Source: CALCNS01 sp964425745 (lineage in GTDB: Bacteria; Bacillota; JAAYKD01). From it: a stretch of 56,586 nt of DNA. Both the position numbers and the translations under genes were made by a program. Where the stretch lies: contig CAYRNW010000017.1 of the NCBI GenBank assembly GCA_964425745.1, forward strand, positions 1 to 56,586, read 5' to 3'. This document shows, piece after piece, positions 44,584 through 53,827 of the stretch (positions within the stretch are counted from its first letter, which is position 1; each line of letters begins with the position of its first letter). The notes under the pieces were generated by a model that did no database searches, was not told where the DNA came from, and saw only the letters and a list, made by a program, of their open reading frames with translations.

Positions 44584-45492
44584 TTAGCCTAGTAATGCAT
44601 ACCGTAGTCCAATGGCTGAGACAGATTCACGACCTGGACAGATGAGTTGACCCTTCTTTTCTTCCATAAAGACAAAGCCTAAGGAGCGATACAGCTCAAT
44701 CGCCGGTAAATTGCCGTGCAACACCCAAATTGACAAGGGGCGTTTGGTGCGTTGCAAAGCATAATAAAGCAGTTCTTTACCAAATCCCCGTCGTTGATAC
44801 CCCGGCTCTACATACATCCAAGTAATTTCCTGGTCGGTAAAAGCAATGAAGCCACGTGGTATTTCCTGATAGAGTAAGACTGCCACTTCTCCCTCGAAGA
44901 GTTTTTCGGCTTCAAAGGTTGCCTGCAAATCAGCATAGCCATCGACGTAATGGCAACGGGTCAGCTCTTGCAGGCGAGCAGCATCATGGATTCTCTGCAA
45001 ATGCGGCCAATCGGCCTCGCGGTAGGGTCGCACTTCAATTCCAAGACCTTTTTCTGCGCGTTGGATTAAATAATGTTTTAACCAATCCATGGCTTGGCTG
45101 TAGCCCTCGAACCCTAATCCTTGAAAAGTTTTAACACAAGCTAAGCCTGCATACGATTGATGCCGAAAGACTTCTCGCTGGCGGGTATCGCTCAAATGCA
45201 CTTCCACTGCCGGTATGTCAATCGCTTGCAGTGCGTCCATAATCGCAATCGAAGTATGCGTATAGGCCGCTGGGTTGATGATAATGCCGTCAAAATTTCC
45301 TTGGCCTGCCTGAATCCAGTCCACCAGAACCCCTTCATGATTGGTCTGACCGCATTCCACTTCTACTTCGAGCTCTGTAGCCCTACTTTGAATGAATTGC
45401 ACCAGATCTTCATAGGTTTTGTTTCCATAGACTCCCGGTTCGCGTTTGCCTAAGAGATTGAGGTTAGGACCATTGAGAATTAAGAATTTCAT
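44584..45492 (-). CDS. aroQ: Type II 3-dehydroquinate dehydratase fused to a GNAT acetyltransferase domain
   Basis: This 302-aa protein joins two domains. Residues 1-145 are type II dehydroquinase (LNGPNLNLLGKREPGVYG, INPAAYTHTS, EVHLSDTRQREVFRHQSY), the third step of the shikimate pathway. Residues of about 155-300 are a GNAT acyltransferase (EVRPYREADWPHL, acetyl-CoA loop QRRGFGKELL, then LYRSLGFVFMEEKKG). The acetyl target is unknown. It is the last aro gene; it overlaps the AroE-AroK fusion by 29 bases. The start ATG 45492 follows GGGAGGTG. Confidence 0.93.
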   Translation of the reverse strand: MKFLILNGPNLNLLGKREPGVYGNKTYEDLVQFIQSRATELEVEVECGQTNHEGVLVDWIQAGQGNFDGIIINPAAYTHTSIAIMDALQAIDIPAVEVHLSDTRQREVFRHQSYAGLACVKTFQGLGFEGYSQAMDWLKHYLIQRAEKGLGIEVRPYREADWPHLQRIHDAARLQELTRCHYVDGYADLQATFEAEKLFEGEVAVLLYQEIPRGFIAFTDQEITWMYVEPGYQRRGFGKELLYYALQRTKRPLSIWVLHGNLPAIELYRSLGFVFMEEKKGQLICPGRESVSAIGLRYALLG

Positions 45493-46969
45493 AATACACC
45501 TCCCGGATCTTCAAAACCGCCTCCTCGAAAGAAGTATTGTTTTCTACCTTCACCTGGGCAGAAGTTTCATAAAGAGGAGCACGGCGTGTGTAAAGTTGCT
45601 GCAAGTGTTCCAAATTTCCCGATAACGGCCGACCTTCGGAACTGAGTTTTGTAAGATCTCGTTGAATCCATACGACAATTCCGTTTTGTTGCAAGGCATC
45701 CCGGTTTTCTTGTTTCAAAATCGAACCGCCCCCCGTAGCAATGACCACTCCTTGGCGCTTTGCCAGACGGGCGATGACCTCGGATTCCAAGTTACGAAAC
45801 GCTTCCTCACCGTATTGCAGGATTAAATCCCCCGGACTGCAACCTTGTTCTTGAGCTAGGATTTCATCGCTGTCAAAAAAGGGACGTTGTAACTGCTCAG
45901 CAATTCTCAACCCCAAACTCGTCTTACCCGCCCCCGGCATACCCACGAGTACTACATTACTGACTTCTGATAGGAGAGCTCTCACGGTTTCTTCGACCTT
46001 AACATCTTGAATGGGTCGGTTCATAAAAATCTCAGCCGCCGCTTTTGCCTGTGCAACCAACATCACCAACCCATTGGTATGAGCAATTCCCAAGGCCTTT
46101 GCTTGCAAAAGCAGAGGTGTCCAAAGCGGGTTATAGATTACATCTACCACTCCAAGGCATTGCGGGAACTGCGTTAAATCAACAAGCTTCTCACTATTGT
46201 TAGGGAACATCCCTACCGGTGTGGTATTGATGATCACTTCTGCATTATGATGCGCACTCAGGTCTGCATAGGTAACTGGGCCATGACGCGACACATGTAC
46301 AATCTCGCATGCTTTAGCATCTTCTGCAACGGCATGTGCAGTGCGAGAAGTGGCTCCGGTGCCTAAAATCAACACTTTTTTATTCTGTAATTCGATCTCC
46401 ACACGTTTCAATGCATAAACCAACCCGGCATAATCAGTGTTATCTCCATATATAGCTCCGTTAGGCATTCGAACCAGGGTATTTACCGCTTGTAACCGAT
46501 TAGCTAATGGGGAGAGCTCTTCGCAATATTGAATAACCCGCTGTTTATACGGAATGGTGACATTCAGTCCTTGAAAATGTCCTTCCCGAAAAAAGTCATC
46601 TACGTTTTCAGGAGCAATATCGAAGAGTGTATAGGTGTAATCCGCCAATGCTTGGTGGATTTTTGGCGAATGGCTGTGCCCTAAAGGGTGCCCCAATAAC
46701 CCAAAAGTCGGCTTTAAAAGTGCACTTTGCGCATCTCTTGAAATTTCGAACATCGCTTCGTACAGACGTCGTATGTTTTCTCCCTGTTCTGGATGTAACG
46801 CTGCCAAGCGTTGTAAAATGCTTTCTTCACGGCTACGATCTAACACCAGCATGCCCTGTTTTTGCTTCCATAGGGCAATCTCGGTAACAATTTCCATGCG
46901 ACGAGTAAACAAATCGACCATTTGGTCATCGATAGCATTGAGCTGGCGACGGTATTCCTGCAAGTCCAT
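45464..46969 (-). CDS. aroE: Chorismate mutase - shikimate dehydrogenase - shikimate kinase fusion
   Basis: This 501-aa protein carries three pathway domains. Residues 1-85 are an AroQ-class chorismate mutase (helical; DDQMVDLFTRRMEIVTEIA). Residues 87-330 are AroE (GHPLGHSHSP, catalytic K142 in NVTIPYK, N177-T-D179, dinucleotide loop LGTGATSRT). Residues 336-501 are AroK (Walker A GMPGAGKT 343-350, FDSDEI, TGGGS, EGRPLSG). The start is ATG 46969, two bases after the aroC stop. AroE makes and AroK uses shikimate, so channelling is possible (inference). Confidence 0.95.
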   Translation of the reverse strand: MDLQEYRRQLNAIDDQMVDLFTRRMEIVTEIALWKQKQGMLVLDRSREESILQRLAALHPEQGENIRRLYEAMFEISRDAQSALLKPTFGLLGHPLGHSHSPKIHQALADYTYTLFDIAPENVDDFFREGHFQGLNVTIPYKQRVIQYCEELSPLANRLQAVNTLVRMPNGAIYGDNTDYAGLVYALKRVEIELQNKKVLILGTGATSRTAHAVAEDAKACEIVHVSRHGPVTYADLSAHHNAEVIINTTPVGMFPNNSEKLVDLTQFPQCLGVVDVIYNPLWTPLLLQAKALGIAHTNGLVMLVAQAKAAAEIFMNRPIQDVKVEETVRALLSEVSNVVLVGMPGAGKTSLGLRIAEQLQRPFFDSDEILAQEQGCSPGDLILQYGEEAFRNLESEVIARLAKRQGVVIATGGGSILKQENRDALQQNGIVVWIQRDLTKLSSEGRPLSGNLEHLQQLYTRRAPLYETSAQVKVENNTSFEEAVLKIREVYYEILNSQWS

Positions 46970-46971
46970 GC

Positions 46972-48057
46972 TTACCGTCCCCCTTCCAGCAACACATCTA
47001 AGAGCACCAAAGCCATAGCAGCTTCTACCACTGGTGCGGCTCGTAAAGTGATACAAGGATCATGGCGACCTTGAATCTCTAAAGTAGCTGCTTTCAGCTC
47101 CTGTAAATCCACCGTCTCCTGCTCTTTGGCAATAGAAGCAGTGGGTTTGAAAGCCACTCGCAAGAGGATCGGCATACCGCTGCTAATGCCTCCTAAAATC
47201 CCGCCATGATGATTGGTCTTGGTTTTTACTTGGTTCTCTTGAAAAACCCAAGGGTCATTATGCTCACTGCCTCGCATTTGAGCTACTTGGAATCCGCTAC
47301 CGAATTCAACCCCTTTGACCCCGGGAATTGCGAAGAGCGCATAAGAAAGGCGGCTTTCCAAATTCTCGAAAATCGGATTTCCAAATCCCCCGGGAAAACC
47401 CACGGCAGCTGCCTCGATAATACCCCCTAAGGAGTCACCATCGGCGGCAATTTGGCTCACAGCATCTAAAATAGGTTGTCGAATTTTTTCCTGTATGAAA
47501 GGCAAAGCTGCTTGACTTAACTCCTGTAATTGCTCCTTCGACACCGCGACCGGGTCAAACCCCTCATCTTTTAGAGAACCCACTTGGGCAATATGACTGC
47601 CTATAACAATGCCTTTGTCGGCTAAAATCTGCAAAGCAAGAGCGCCGGCAAAACACCAAGGTGCAGTCAAGCGCGCCGAAAAATGACCACCCCCGCGTAA
47701 ATCATTGAACCCGTCATAACGCAACATGGCGGGATAATCAGCATGCGAAGGACGTGGGGTGTGTTTAAAAGCTTCATAATCTTGTGAACGAACATCATGG
47801 TTGGGAAAAAACGCCACTAAGGGTGCACCGGTAGTAACCCCTTGGTAAACCCCGGATTGCAGCAGATACGAATCGGCCTCCACTCGCGCTGAGGTTCCCG
47901 AACGCTGCCCGGGAGAGCGGCGTTTCAAAAATGTAGCAATCTCTTCTTGATCTAAACGCACTCCTGCCGGCAAGCCTTCCACGAGAACACCAACCCCTGC
48001 ACCGTGAGATTCCCCAAAGAGGGAGAAACGCAAGCTATTTCCCATTTGCGACGACAT
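46972..48057 (-). CDS. aroC: Chorismate synthase
   Basis: This 361-aa flavin-dependent enzyme forms chorismate from EPSP. It has GNSLRFSLFGESHGAGVGV at the N-terminus, the RRSPGQRSGTSARVE and DLRGGGHFSARLTAPW blocks, and GGILGGISSGMPI. The start ATG 48057 follows AGGAGGGG; it overlaps aroA by 23 bases. Confidence 0.98.
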   Translation of the reverse strand: MSSQMGNSLRFSLFGESHGAGVGVLVEGLPAGVRLDQEEIATFLKRRSPGQRSGTSARVEADSYLLQSGVYQGVTTGAPLVAFFPNHDVRSQDYEAFKHTPRPSHADYPAMLRYDGFNDLRGGGHFSARLTAPWCFAGALALQILADKGIVIGSHIAQVGSLKDEGFDPVAVSKEQLQELSQAALPFIQEKIRQPILDAVSQIAADGDSLGGIIEAAAVGFPGGFGNPIFENLESRLSYALFAIPGVKGVEFGSGFQVAQMRGSEHNDPWVFQENQVKTKTNHHGGILGGISSGMPILLRVAFKPTASIAKEQETVDLQELKAATLEIQGRHDPCITLRAAPVVEAAMALVLLDVLLEGGR

Positions 48058-49333
48058 ATGAAACCCCTCCTACGCTCTGCCAATCTTTGAAAAAATCCGG
48101 ATACGATTTGGCTACCGATTCTGCACCTTTAATCTGCACACCAGCTTGGCAAAGAGAACCCGCCACGGCCGCCGCCATGACCAAACGGTGATCTCCCAAA
48201 CTGTCAACCAGACCACCTGGTAGGCTCTCTTGCCCTACAATCAACAGGCAATCTTCTTTAACGTTGTAATCGGCTTTACCCCCAATGCTTTGGACCAACG
48301 CTAAAACCCCTTGAATACGGTTGCTTTCCTTATATTGCAAGCGCTGTAAGCCACTCAAACGGTTTAACCCCGGCGTAAAGGCTGCCAGAACGGCTAAGAT
48401 TGGCACCAAATCAGGTATTTGTTCACAAGAAAGTTGCAATGGCTTTTTTACACCCTTTCGCACAGTTAGGGTTTGCCCTTGCCAAGTGACCTCAGCACCC
48501 CATTGTTCTAAAATAGAAGCGATAGCACGGTCGCCTTGCAGACTTAAAGGGTCTAAGCCTCTAAACTGCATGCCCTGGGGAGAAAATCCGGCTGCCACCA
48601 ACCAAAAGGCTGCGTTGGACCAGTCACTTTCCACCAAAAAGCTTCCCGGAGAAATATATTGTTGCACCGCAGGAATATAATACCCCTGCTCTGTCTCCTC
48701 CACCTCAATGCCAAAGCTGTGCAACACTTGTAGCGTCATTTGAACATAGCCCAAGGATTCAATCGGTGTGGAAGCATGCAAGTAGCTTTCACTTTGAAGT
48801 AATGGTAAGGCGAAGAGCAAGCCACTAAAATACTGCGAACTAATATGCCCAGGTAAGACAAAAGAACCCGGCTGCAACTGCCCAGTTAAGTGGAAGGGCA
48901 AGGATTCGGGTTGAATCTGGACACTCTGTTGAGTAAGGGCTTGAACTAAATCAGCTATGGGTCTGGCGGGAAGATTGCCCTCTCCGGTCCAGAAAGAGGG
49001 AATTCCCAGAGCGCTGACCACAGGTAAAAGCAAGCGTAACGTGGTCCCAGATTCTTTACAATGCAAGTTCACTTCTCTGTTGCGTAGGTTATCCAACTCT
49101 GCTTGAGAAATGGGCTTCACCCAAAGCCGGTTCTTGGGCAAATCGTGTATCTCTGCACCCAACGCCTGCAAACAAGCTTTCGTTGCTAACACATCTTGGC
49201 CAGAGCCTACCCCATTGATTTCGGTGGGCCGGTCTGCCAAAGCAGCGGCCAATAGGGCTCGGTGGGCTTGCGATTTCGATACCGGTATTTGAAACTCACC
49301 ATTTAGAAAACCAGGCTCGATGTTGCGAATCAT
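48035..49333 (-). CDS. aroA: EPSP synthase
   Basis: This 432-aa enzyme joins shikimate-3-phosphate and phosphoenolpyruvate. It has IPVSKSQAHRALLAAA, the ESGTTLRLLLPV loop and the late catalytic region LQRLQYKESNRIQG with SLGDHRLVMAAAVA. The start overlaps aroB by ATGA. Glyphosate class was not judged. Confidence 0.97.
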   Translation of the reverse strand: MIRNIEPGFLNGEFQIPVSKSQAHRALLAAALADRPTEINGVGSGQDVLATKACLQALGAEIHDLPKNRLWVKPISQAELDNLRNREVNLHCKESGTTLRLLLPVVSALGIPSFWTGEGNLPARPIADLVQALTQQSVQIQPESLPFHLTGQLQPGSFVLPGHISSQYFSGLLFALPLLQSESYLHASTPIESLGYVQMTLQVLHSFGIEVEETEQGYYIPAVQQYISPGSFLVESDWSNAAFWLVAAGFSPQGMQFRGLDPLSLQGDRAIASILEQWGAEVTWQGQTLTVRKGVKKPLQLSCEQIPDLVPILAVLAAFTPGLNRLSGLQRLQYKESNRIQGVLALVQSIGGKADYNVKEDCLLIVGQESLPGGLVDSLGDHRLVMAAAVAGSLCQAGVQIKGAESVAKSYPDFFKDWQSVGGVSYVVANGK

Positions 49334-50403
49334 AGCGGTTCGCCTGCCTTATAAATGGCCTCCGTAACGAGGTCGCGGAATTTCTCTAAGGGCAGGGTAT
49401 GCAACCGGCAGCTTCCCACCGCTTCCGGTAGAACAACGGTAATGTTCTCACCCTGGCGTTTTTTATCTTGCACCATGGCAAGGGTTAAAGCCTCAACAGA
49501 AAACTCATAGTGTAGAGGGAATCCGAATTTGCGCAAGAGGCCTTCTACCTTGTTTGCCAATTCAGCCGAACAAACACTTAAACTTGCCGCAATGCGATAA
49601 ATAACAAATAGTCCATAAGCAACCGCTTGGCCGTGATGCACCGAATACCCACTCACTTGTTCTAAGGCATGGCCAACGGTGTGACCCAAATTGAGCAGCC
49701 GCCGGCCATCCTCTTCTCGCTCATCGGCTAAGACAATGGCTGCTTTGATTTGCACACAGCGCTGAATCATTTCTTCCACTGGGAACTTAATATCCTCGGC
49801 GACCAAGCGTTCAAAGGCTACTGCATCGCCCAAAAGGAAGGTCTTGATCACTTCTCCCATGCCATCGAGCCAAAGTTCGGGGCTCAAGGTTTGGAATACA
49901 TTGGGGTCGCAAACCACCAAAGAAGGTTGCCAAAAGCTGCCCACCAAGTTTTTGCCTTGAGGCAAGTTGACCGCTGTCTTTCCTCCCACTGAAGAATCCA
50001 CCGCCGCTAAAAGCGTTGTAGGCACTTGCACCACCGGTATGCCGCGTTGATATAAAGCAGCTGCCAGCCCCACCAAATCTCCGGTCACACCGCCACCGAG
50101 GGCAATCAACACCGACTTACGGTCGGCTTTGAGATCGGCTAATCGTTGCAAAAGGCTCATCAGAGTAGGCATAGTCTTATGCTCTTCACCGGGTTGAAAG
50201 CTTAAAACGTCGGTTTGAAAACCGCTTTTCTGTAAATTTTCGTGGACTTCCTGACCGTAAAGGCTCATAACATGGGCGTCGCCAATTAAGAACAAGCGGC
50301 GCATGCCAAATAGGCCCTGAATCTCTCGGGGCAATTCGGCCAAAGCTCCTTGGCCAATCAACACAGTATAAGGCTGACTGGTTTCTATACGCTCTCGAAT
50401 CAT
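49330..50403 (-). CDS. aroB: 3-dehydroquinate synthase
   Basis: This 357-aa NAD- and zinc-dependent enzyme makes 3-dehydroquinate from DAHP. It has GGGVTGDLVGLAAALYQRG, PTTLLAAVDSSVGGKTAVN and zinc-ligand regions RRLLNLGHTVGHALE and HHGQAVAYG. The start is ATG 50403, eight bases after AGGAG; ATG 50409 is too close. It overlaps the aroF stop by one base. Confidence 0.97.
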   Translation of the reverse strand: MIRERIETSQPYTVLIGQGALAELPREIQGLFGMRRLFLIGDAHVMSLYGQEVHENLQKSGFQTDVLSFQPGEEHKTMPTLMSLLQRLADLKADRKSVLIALGGGVTGDLVGLAAALYQRGIPVVQVPTTLLAAVDSSVGGKTAVNLPQGKNLVGSFWQPSLVVCDPNVFQTLSPELWLDGMGEVIKTFLLGDAVAFERLVAEDIKFPVEEMIQRCVQIKAAIVLADEREEDGRRLLNLGHTVGHALEQVSGYSVHHGQAVAYGLFVIYRIAASLSVCSAELANKVEGLLRKFGFPLHYEFSVEALTLAMVQDKKRQGENITVVLPEAVGSCRLHTLPLEKFRDLVTEAIYKAGEPL

Positions 50404-51254
50404 CACCATTTCTCCTCTAACAAAGGACTGCGAAGGCTGTTGCGAAGTCGCTGAATGTCTGCCATGAGCTGGCCAAACTGGGAGAAGGTTAGGCTCTGTT
50501 CACCGTCGCTTAAGGCTTGCTCTGGCTGCGGATGCACTTCCAAAAGAAGACCATCGGCTCCGGCGGCTACGGCAGCCAGAGACATGGCCGGTACTAAGGA
50601 GGCCACCCCGGTACCATGACTTGGGTCCACCACCACCGGTAAACGACAAATCTGTTGCAACAGCGGCACTGCCGAAAGGTCTAAGGTGTTACGAGTCAAC
50701 GGCTCAAAACTGCGAATCCCCCGCTCACAAAGTATGATTTGCGTATTACCACGGGTCATTAAATACTCAGCGCTGGCTAACAACTCGGTTAGGGTGGCAC
50801 TGAAACCTCGTTTTAAAATAATGGGCTTGTCTTGGTCCGCAAGTGCTTTCAGCAAGGCATAATTTTGCATATTTCGGGCTCCAACCTGTAAAATATCGAC
50901 TTCGTCAAAAAAAGATAGCTGCGACGCGTCGGTAATCTCGCTGACTACCGGCAGACCGACCGCTTTTCCGGCTGCTACCAAAAGGTGAAGTCCCTCTTCC
51001 TCTAACCCTTGAAAAGCATAGGGCGAGGTACGTGGTTTATACGCCCCACCTCGTAGAGCACAAGCACCCAAGCGAGCGATGGCGCTCGCCGACTGATGAA
51101 TTTGTTCTTCTGATTCCACTGCACAAGGGCCGGCGACTACGGCAAAATGGCCATTGCCAATCAGGCACGTACCAAAGGAAACCGCTAATCGTTCTCCTTC
51201 TTCCCCACAAGCCAAGGGGTAATCTGTGCGAATCTTTGCCCAAGCTTCTTTCAT
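50403..51254 (-). CDS. aroF: DAHP synthase (type I beta, AroF/AroG-like)
   Basis: This 283-aa enzyme condenses erythrose-4-phosphate and phosphoenolpyruvate, the entry step. It has VVAGPCAVESEEQ, RGGAYKPRTSPYAFQG, ILKRGFSATL and VVVDPSHGTG. This is the short beta type related to KDO8P synthase; I see no attached regulatory domain, so feedback could come through the chorismate mutase partner (inference). The start is ATG 51254 (ribosome site weak); GTG 51263 is possible. It leads the aro operon. Confidence 0.95.
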   Translation of the reverse strand: MKEAWAKIRTDYPLACGEEGERLAVSFGTCLIGNGHFAVVAGPCAVESEEQIHQSASAIARLGACALRGGAYKPRTSPYAFQGLEEEGLHLLVAAGKAVGLPVVSEITDASQLSFFDEVDILQVGARNMQNYALLKALADQDKPIILKRGFSATLTELLASAEYLMTRGNTQIILCERGIRSFEPLTRNTLDLSAVPLLQQICRLPVVVDPSHGTGVASLVPAMSLAAVAAGADGLLLEVHPQPEQALSDGEQSLTFSQFGQLMADIQRLRNSLRSPLLEEKW

Positions 51255-51321
51255 TCTCTTCACCCGTTCTATCGTACTCCATCTTTTGTCTTATCATTTG
51301 AGATGTTCCATCCACATAGAA

Positions 51322-51352
51322 AACAGCCGACAATGAAACCACTGTCGGCTGT
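51322..51352 (-). terminator. Terminator after the LUD gene
   Basis: A perfect 11-bp stem, AACAGCCGACA (51322-51332) with TGTCGGCTGTT (51342-51352), is followed on the minus strand by TTTCT. It separates ggt-LUD from the aro operon; I could not find a clear aro promoter in the following 67 bases. Confidence 0.75.
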
Positions 51353-51433
51353 TCAATATTCCGAATTTTAGGGTTCATCCTACTTCAAGATTTCGCGGAA
51401 ACGCTTGGAAATTCCTTTGCTATCTCTGAAATC

Positions 51434-52030
51434 TTAGTAGCCCAAATCCTCGTCGATGAGAACTACTTCATAATGAGGGATCCCATTAGGTTTACAATCA
51501 AACACTGCAGTGACCCGGCATATCCGTCCGGGGCTGTCGCAATCGTAGCATTTGTCCCCTTTTACAGCACAGGGCGTAGCGGTATGCAACCGTTGGGCAT
51601 TCAGCGGTGCAGCAATATTTTTGGCACGCCAAGTAGCTGCCTCTAAATCAGGAGCGATTTTGTTGCGCCCGACCACTAGATAAACTACTTGCGGTCCGTA
51701 AATCGTTGCCGAAACTCGGTTGCCGCTGCCATCAATGTTGATCCACTCCCCGGTTTCAGCCATGCCATTGACACTGCTCAAATAAACTTGGGCTTGTCTG
51801 GCAGGCATTAGGGCTGCTCCCGTTTGTTCCCAATGCCAAAGCACACAGTTTTTGGCACGAAGTTTCGTGCTTAAGTCCATTTGTTTTAGGGTCATGGAAC
51901 CGCCGAAAGCGACTGTCTTCCCTTGAATTTGTTCGGTCAAGTAGGCTGCCGCTTCTTCTTTGGTAGCAAAGAAACTGGTCTTATAACCCTTCTTTACTAA
52001 ATTCTCCTGCAATTTTTGCCATGCAACCAT
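51434..52030 (-). CDS. LUD-domain (lactate utilisation-type) protein
   Basis: This 198-aa protein has the LUD/DUF162 core (AFGGSMTLKQMDL, WINIDGSGNRVSATIYGP, then VGRNKIAPDLEAA) and a Cys-rich tail (TPCAVKGDKCYDCDSPGRIC) typical of the single-domain YkgG-like branch. The related LutC acts with LutA and LutB, but those genes are not here, so the role is unknown. The start is ATG 52030, eight bases after AGGAGG; the longer frame overlaps ggt. Confidence 0.88.
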   Translation of the reverse strand: MVAWQKLQENLVKKGYKTSFFATKEEAAAYLTEQIQGKTVAFGGSMTLKQMDLSTKLRAKNCVLWHWEQTGAALMPARQAQVYLSSVNGMAETGEWINIDGSGNRVSATIYGPQVVYLVVGRNKIAPDLEAATWRAKNIAAPLNAQRLHTATPCAVKGDKCYDCDSPGRICRVTAVFDCKPNGIPHYEVVLIDEDLGY

Positions 52031-52046
52031 GTTTTTGACCTCCTTC

Positions 52047-53645
52047 TTACCAGCTGGTAATGGTCCCGTCAGTCCGCATTTCGGTGCCACCACAGAGGGT
52101 GCCATTGGGCATACGCCAAATGATCTGGCCTCGGCCAAAGCCACCGCTGGTCACCTTAGGCACAATATTATGACCTTTTCGGGTCAGGGATTGTTGAACA
52201 TGAATACCCATGCTCTGTTCTACCTCAATCGTCTTTTCACCGGTCCATTGGAAACGCGGTGCATCGAGGGCATCTTGAGGATTCATGCCGTAATCTACGG
52301 TGTTGACCACCACTTGCATATGTCCTTGCGGTTGCATAAAGCCACCCATGACACCGAAAGGACCGACCGGTTGGCCGTCTTTCATTAAGAAACCGGGAAT
52401 AATGGTGTGATACGGCTTCTTACTTGGCGCATAGACGTTATCGTGCGCTTCATCTAAGGTGAAGTTGTTGCCACGGTTGTTCAAGGAAATTCCTGTACCG
52501 GGCACGACCACGCCAGAACCAAAGCCGGCATAGTTGGATTGAATATAGGAAATCATGTTGCCTTCACCGTCTGCAGCGCAGAGATAAATGGTTCCACCGC
52601 AGTGGGGATCTCCGGCTTCGGGCATAATGGCTTTTTCGCCAATTAAGGCGCGACGTTTGGCAGCATATTCTTCCGATAACAATTCTTCCACGGTCACGGT
52701 CATGTTACGCGGATCGGTGACATACTTTTTAGCATCGACAAAAGCCAGTTTTAGGGATTCCATCATTTTATGATAGGTATCTGGATGTTCACGACCCTTT
52801 AACTCGAAACCTTTGAGAATGTTTAAGGCCATGAGAGCTGTGATACCGTGTCCATTTGGTGGAATTTCATAAACATCGTAGCCTTTGTAATTGCAGGAAA
52901 TCGGTTCTACCCATTCCGGCTGATACTGAGCTAAGTCTTCCAAGGTCATCTTACCCCCGGTTGCTTGGGAGAAGGCAACGATCTTCTTGGCTAAATCACC
53001 ACGATAAAACGATTCGGCATTGGTTTCGCCAATCTCAGTTAAGGTGCGAGCATGATCCGGTAAAGTTGCGATGTCGCCGGGGCCAAAGGGCTTGCCGTTG
53101 GGAGCAAAGGTCGAGAACCAACCTTCAAACTCTTCGCCTTTGAGAGCTTTCTGATACATAGCATGCGCACTCTGCCAAGCTGAACCTACCGTAGGTGCAA
53201 CAGCAAAACCTTGAGAAGCGTACCGTACAGCCGGTTTCACCAATTGACTCAAAGGAAGTTTGCCAAAGCGATTTGCTAAGGCAGCCCAAGCTGCCGGAGC
53301 GCCAGGCACGTTGACTGCCGGCCATCCATATTTAGGCATTTCGCTGTGTTTTTCTTTTAGATCGGCTAACGTTTGTGCCATGACCGAAGGACCGCTGGCG
53401 TTGATGCCATAGAGTTTACCTTTTGTCCAGAGAATAGCAAAAGCATCTGCTCCAATGCCGTTGGAACAGGGTTCGCAAACCGTTTGGGTTACAGCAGCAG
53501 CAATGGCTGCATCAATGGCATTTCCTCCCTGCATCATCACTTCTAGACCGGCTTGAGCCGATTGAGGTGTGGAGGAGGCGACCATCCCGTTTTTGGCAAA
53601 GACGACCTGCCGACGAGAAGGATAGTGATATAACAAGGGGTTCAT
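52047..53645 (-). CDS. ggt: Gamma-glutamyltransferase family protein (cytosolic type)
   Basis: This 532-aa protein belongs to the Ntn-hydrolase GGT family, where the precursor cleaves itself before a threonine. Here the likely nucleophile is T352 (PHCGGTIYLCAADGEG). The large-subunit GGNAIDAAIAAA and the small-subunit SNYAGFGSGVVVPGTGISLNNRG are present. There is no signal peptide, unlike secreted GGT, so it resembles B. subtilis YwrD. The start has AAAGGAG. The substrate may be a gamma-glutamyl peptide or glutathione-like compound (inference). Confidence 0.93.
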   Translation of the reverse strand: MNPLLYHYPSRRQVVFAKNGMVASSTPQSAQAGLEVMMQGGNAIDAAIAAAVTQTVCEPCSNGIGADAFAILWTKGKLYGINASGPSVMAQTLADLKEKHSEMPKYGWPAVNVPGAPAAWAALANRFGKLPLSQLVKPAVRYASQGFAVAPTVGSAWQSAHAMYQKALKGEEFEGWFSTFAPNGKPFGPGDIATLPDHARTLTEIGETNAESFYRGDLAKKIVAFSQATGGKMTLEDLAQYQPEWVEPISCNYKGYDVYEIPPNGHGITALMALNILKGFELKGREHPDTYHKMMESLKLAFVDAKKYVTDPRNMTVTVEELLSEEYAAKRRALIGEKAIMPEAGDPHCGGTIYLCAADGEGNMISYIQSNYAGFGSGVVVPGTGISLNNRGNNFTLDEAHDNVYAPSKKPYHTIIPGFLMKDGQPVGPFGVMGGFMQPQGHMQVVVNTVDYGMNPQDALDAPRFQWTGEKTIEVEQSMGIHVQQSLTRKGHNIVPKVTSGGFGRGQIIWRMPNGTLCGGTEMRTDGTITSW

Positions 53646-53827
53646 GAAACGATCACTCCTTTAGTATTGTTGAAGTTCAATCTTCTAAGAAAATATTTCG
53701 CCATCCTTAACAATTTCCCTGCATTTTTTCGTAAGAAGATACAGGAGGATTTTAAACCTTTGGCGAATACAATAAGCAGCATAAAGATGTTCAAAGAAGC
53801 AAATTCATGTGCAGAAGAGGTGGATAG

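Noticed and set aside
46975..46985. GGGGGACGGT next to the AroE start, similar to the repeat motif
   Set aside because: Only 10 bases shared, and it lies where the ribosome site is expected; coincidence.
51255..51433. T-box, TRAP or riboswitch leader for the aro operon
   Set aside because: Only the LUD terminator hairpin is visible; no T-box sequence or repeated GAG/TAG pattern.
52031..52144. N-terminal extension of the LUD protein
   Set aside because: It lies inside ggt in another frame, and the start at 52030 has an excellent ribosome site.
53670..53680. Palindrome TTGAAGTTCAA before ggt
   Set aside because: Short, A+T-rich and single; too likely by chance to call an operator.
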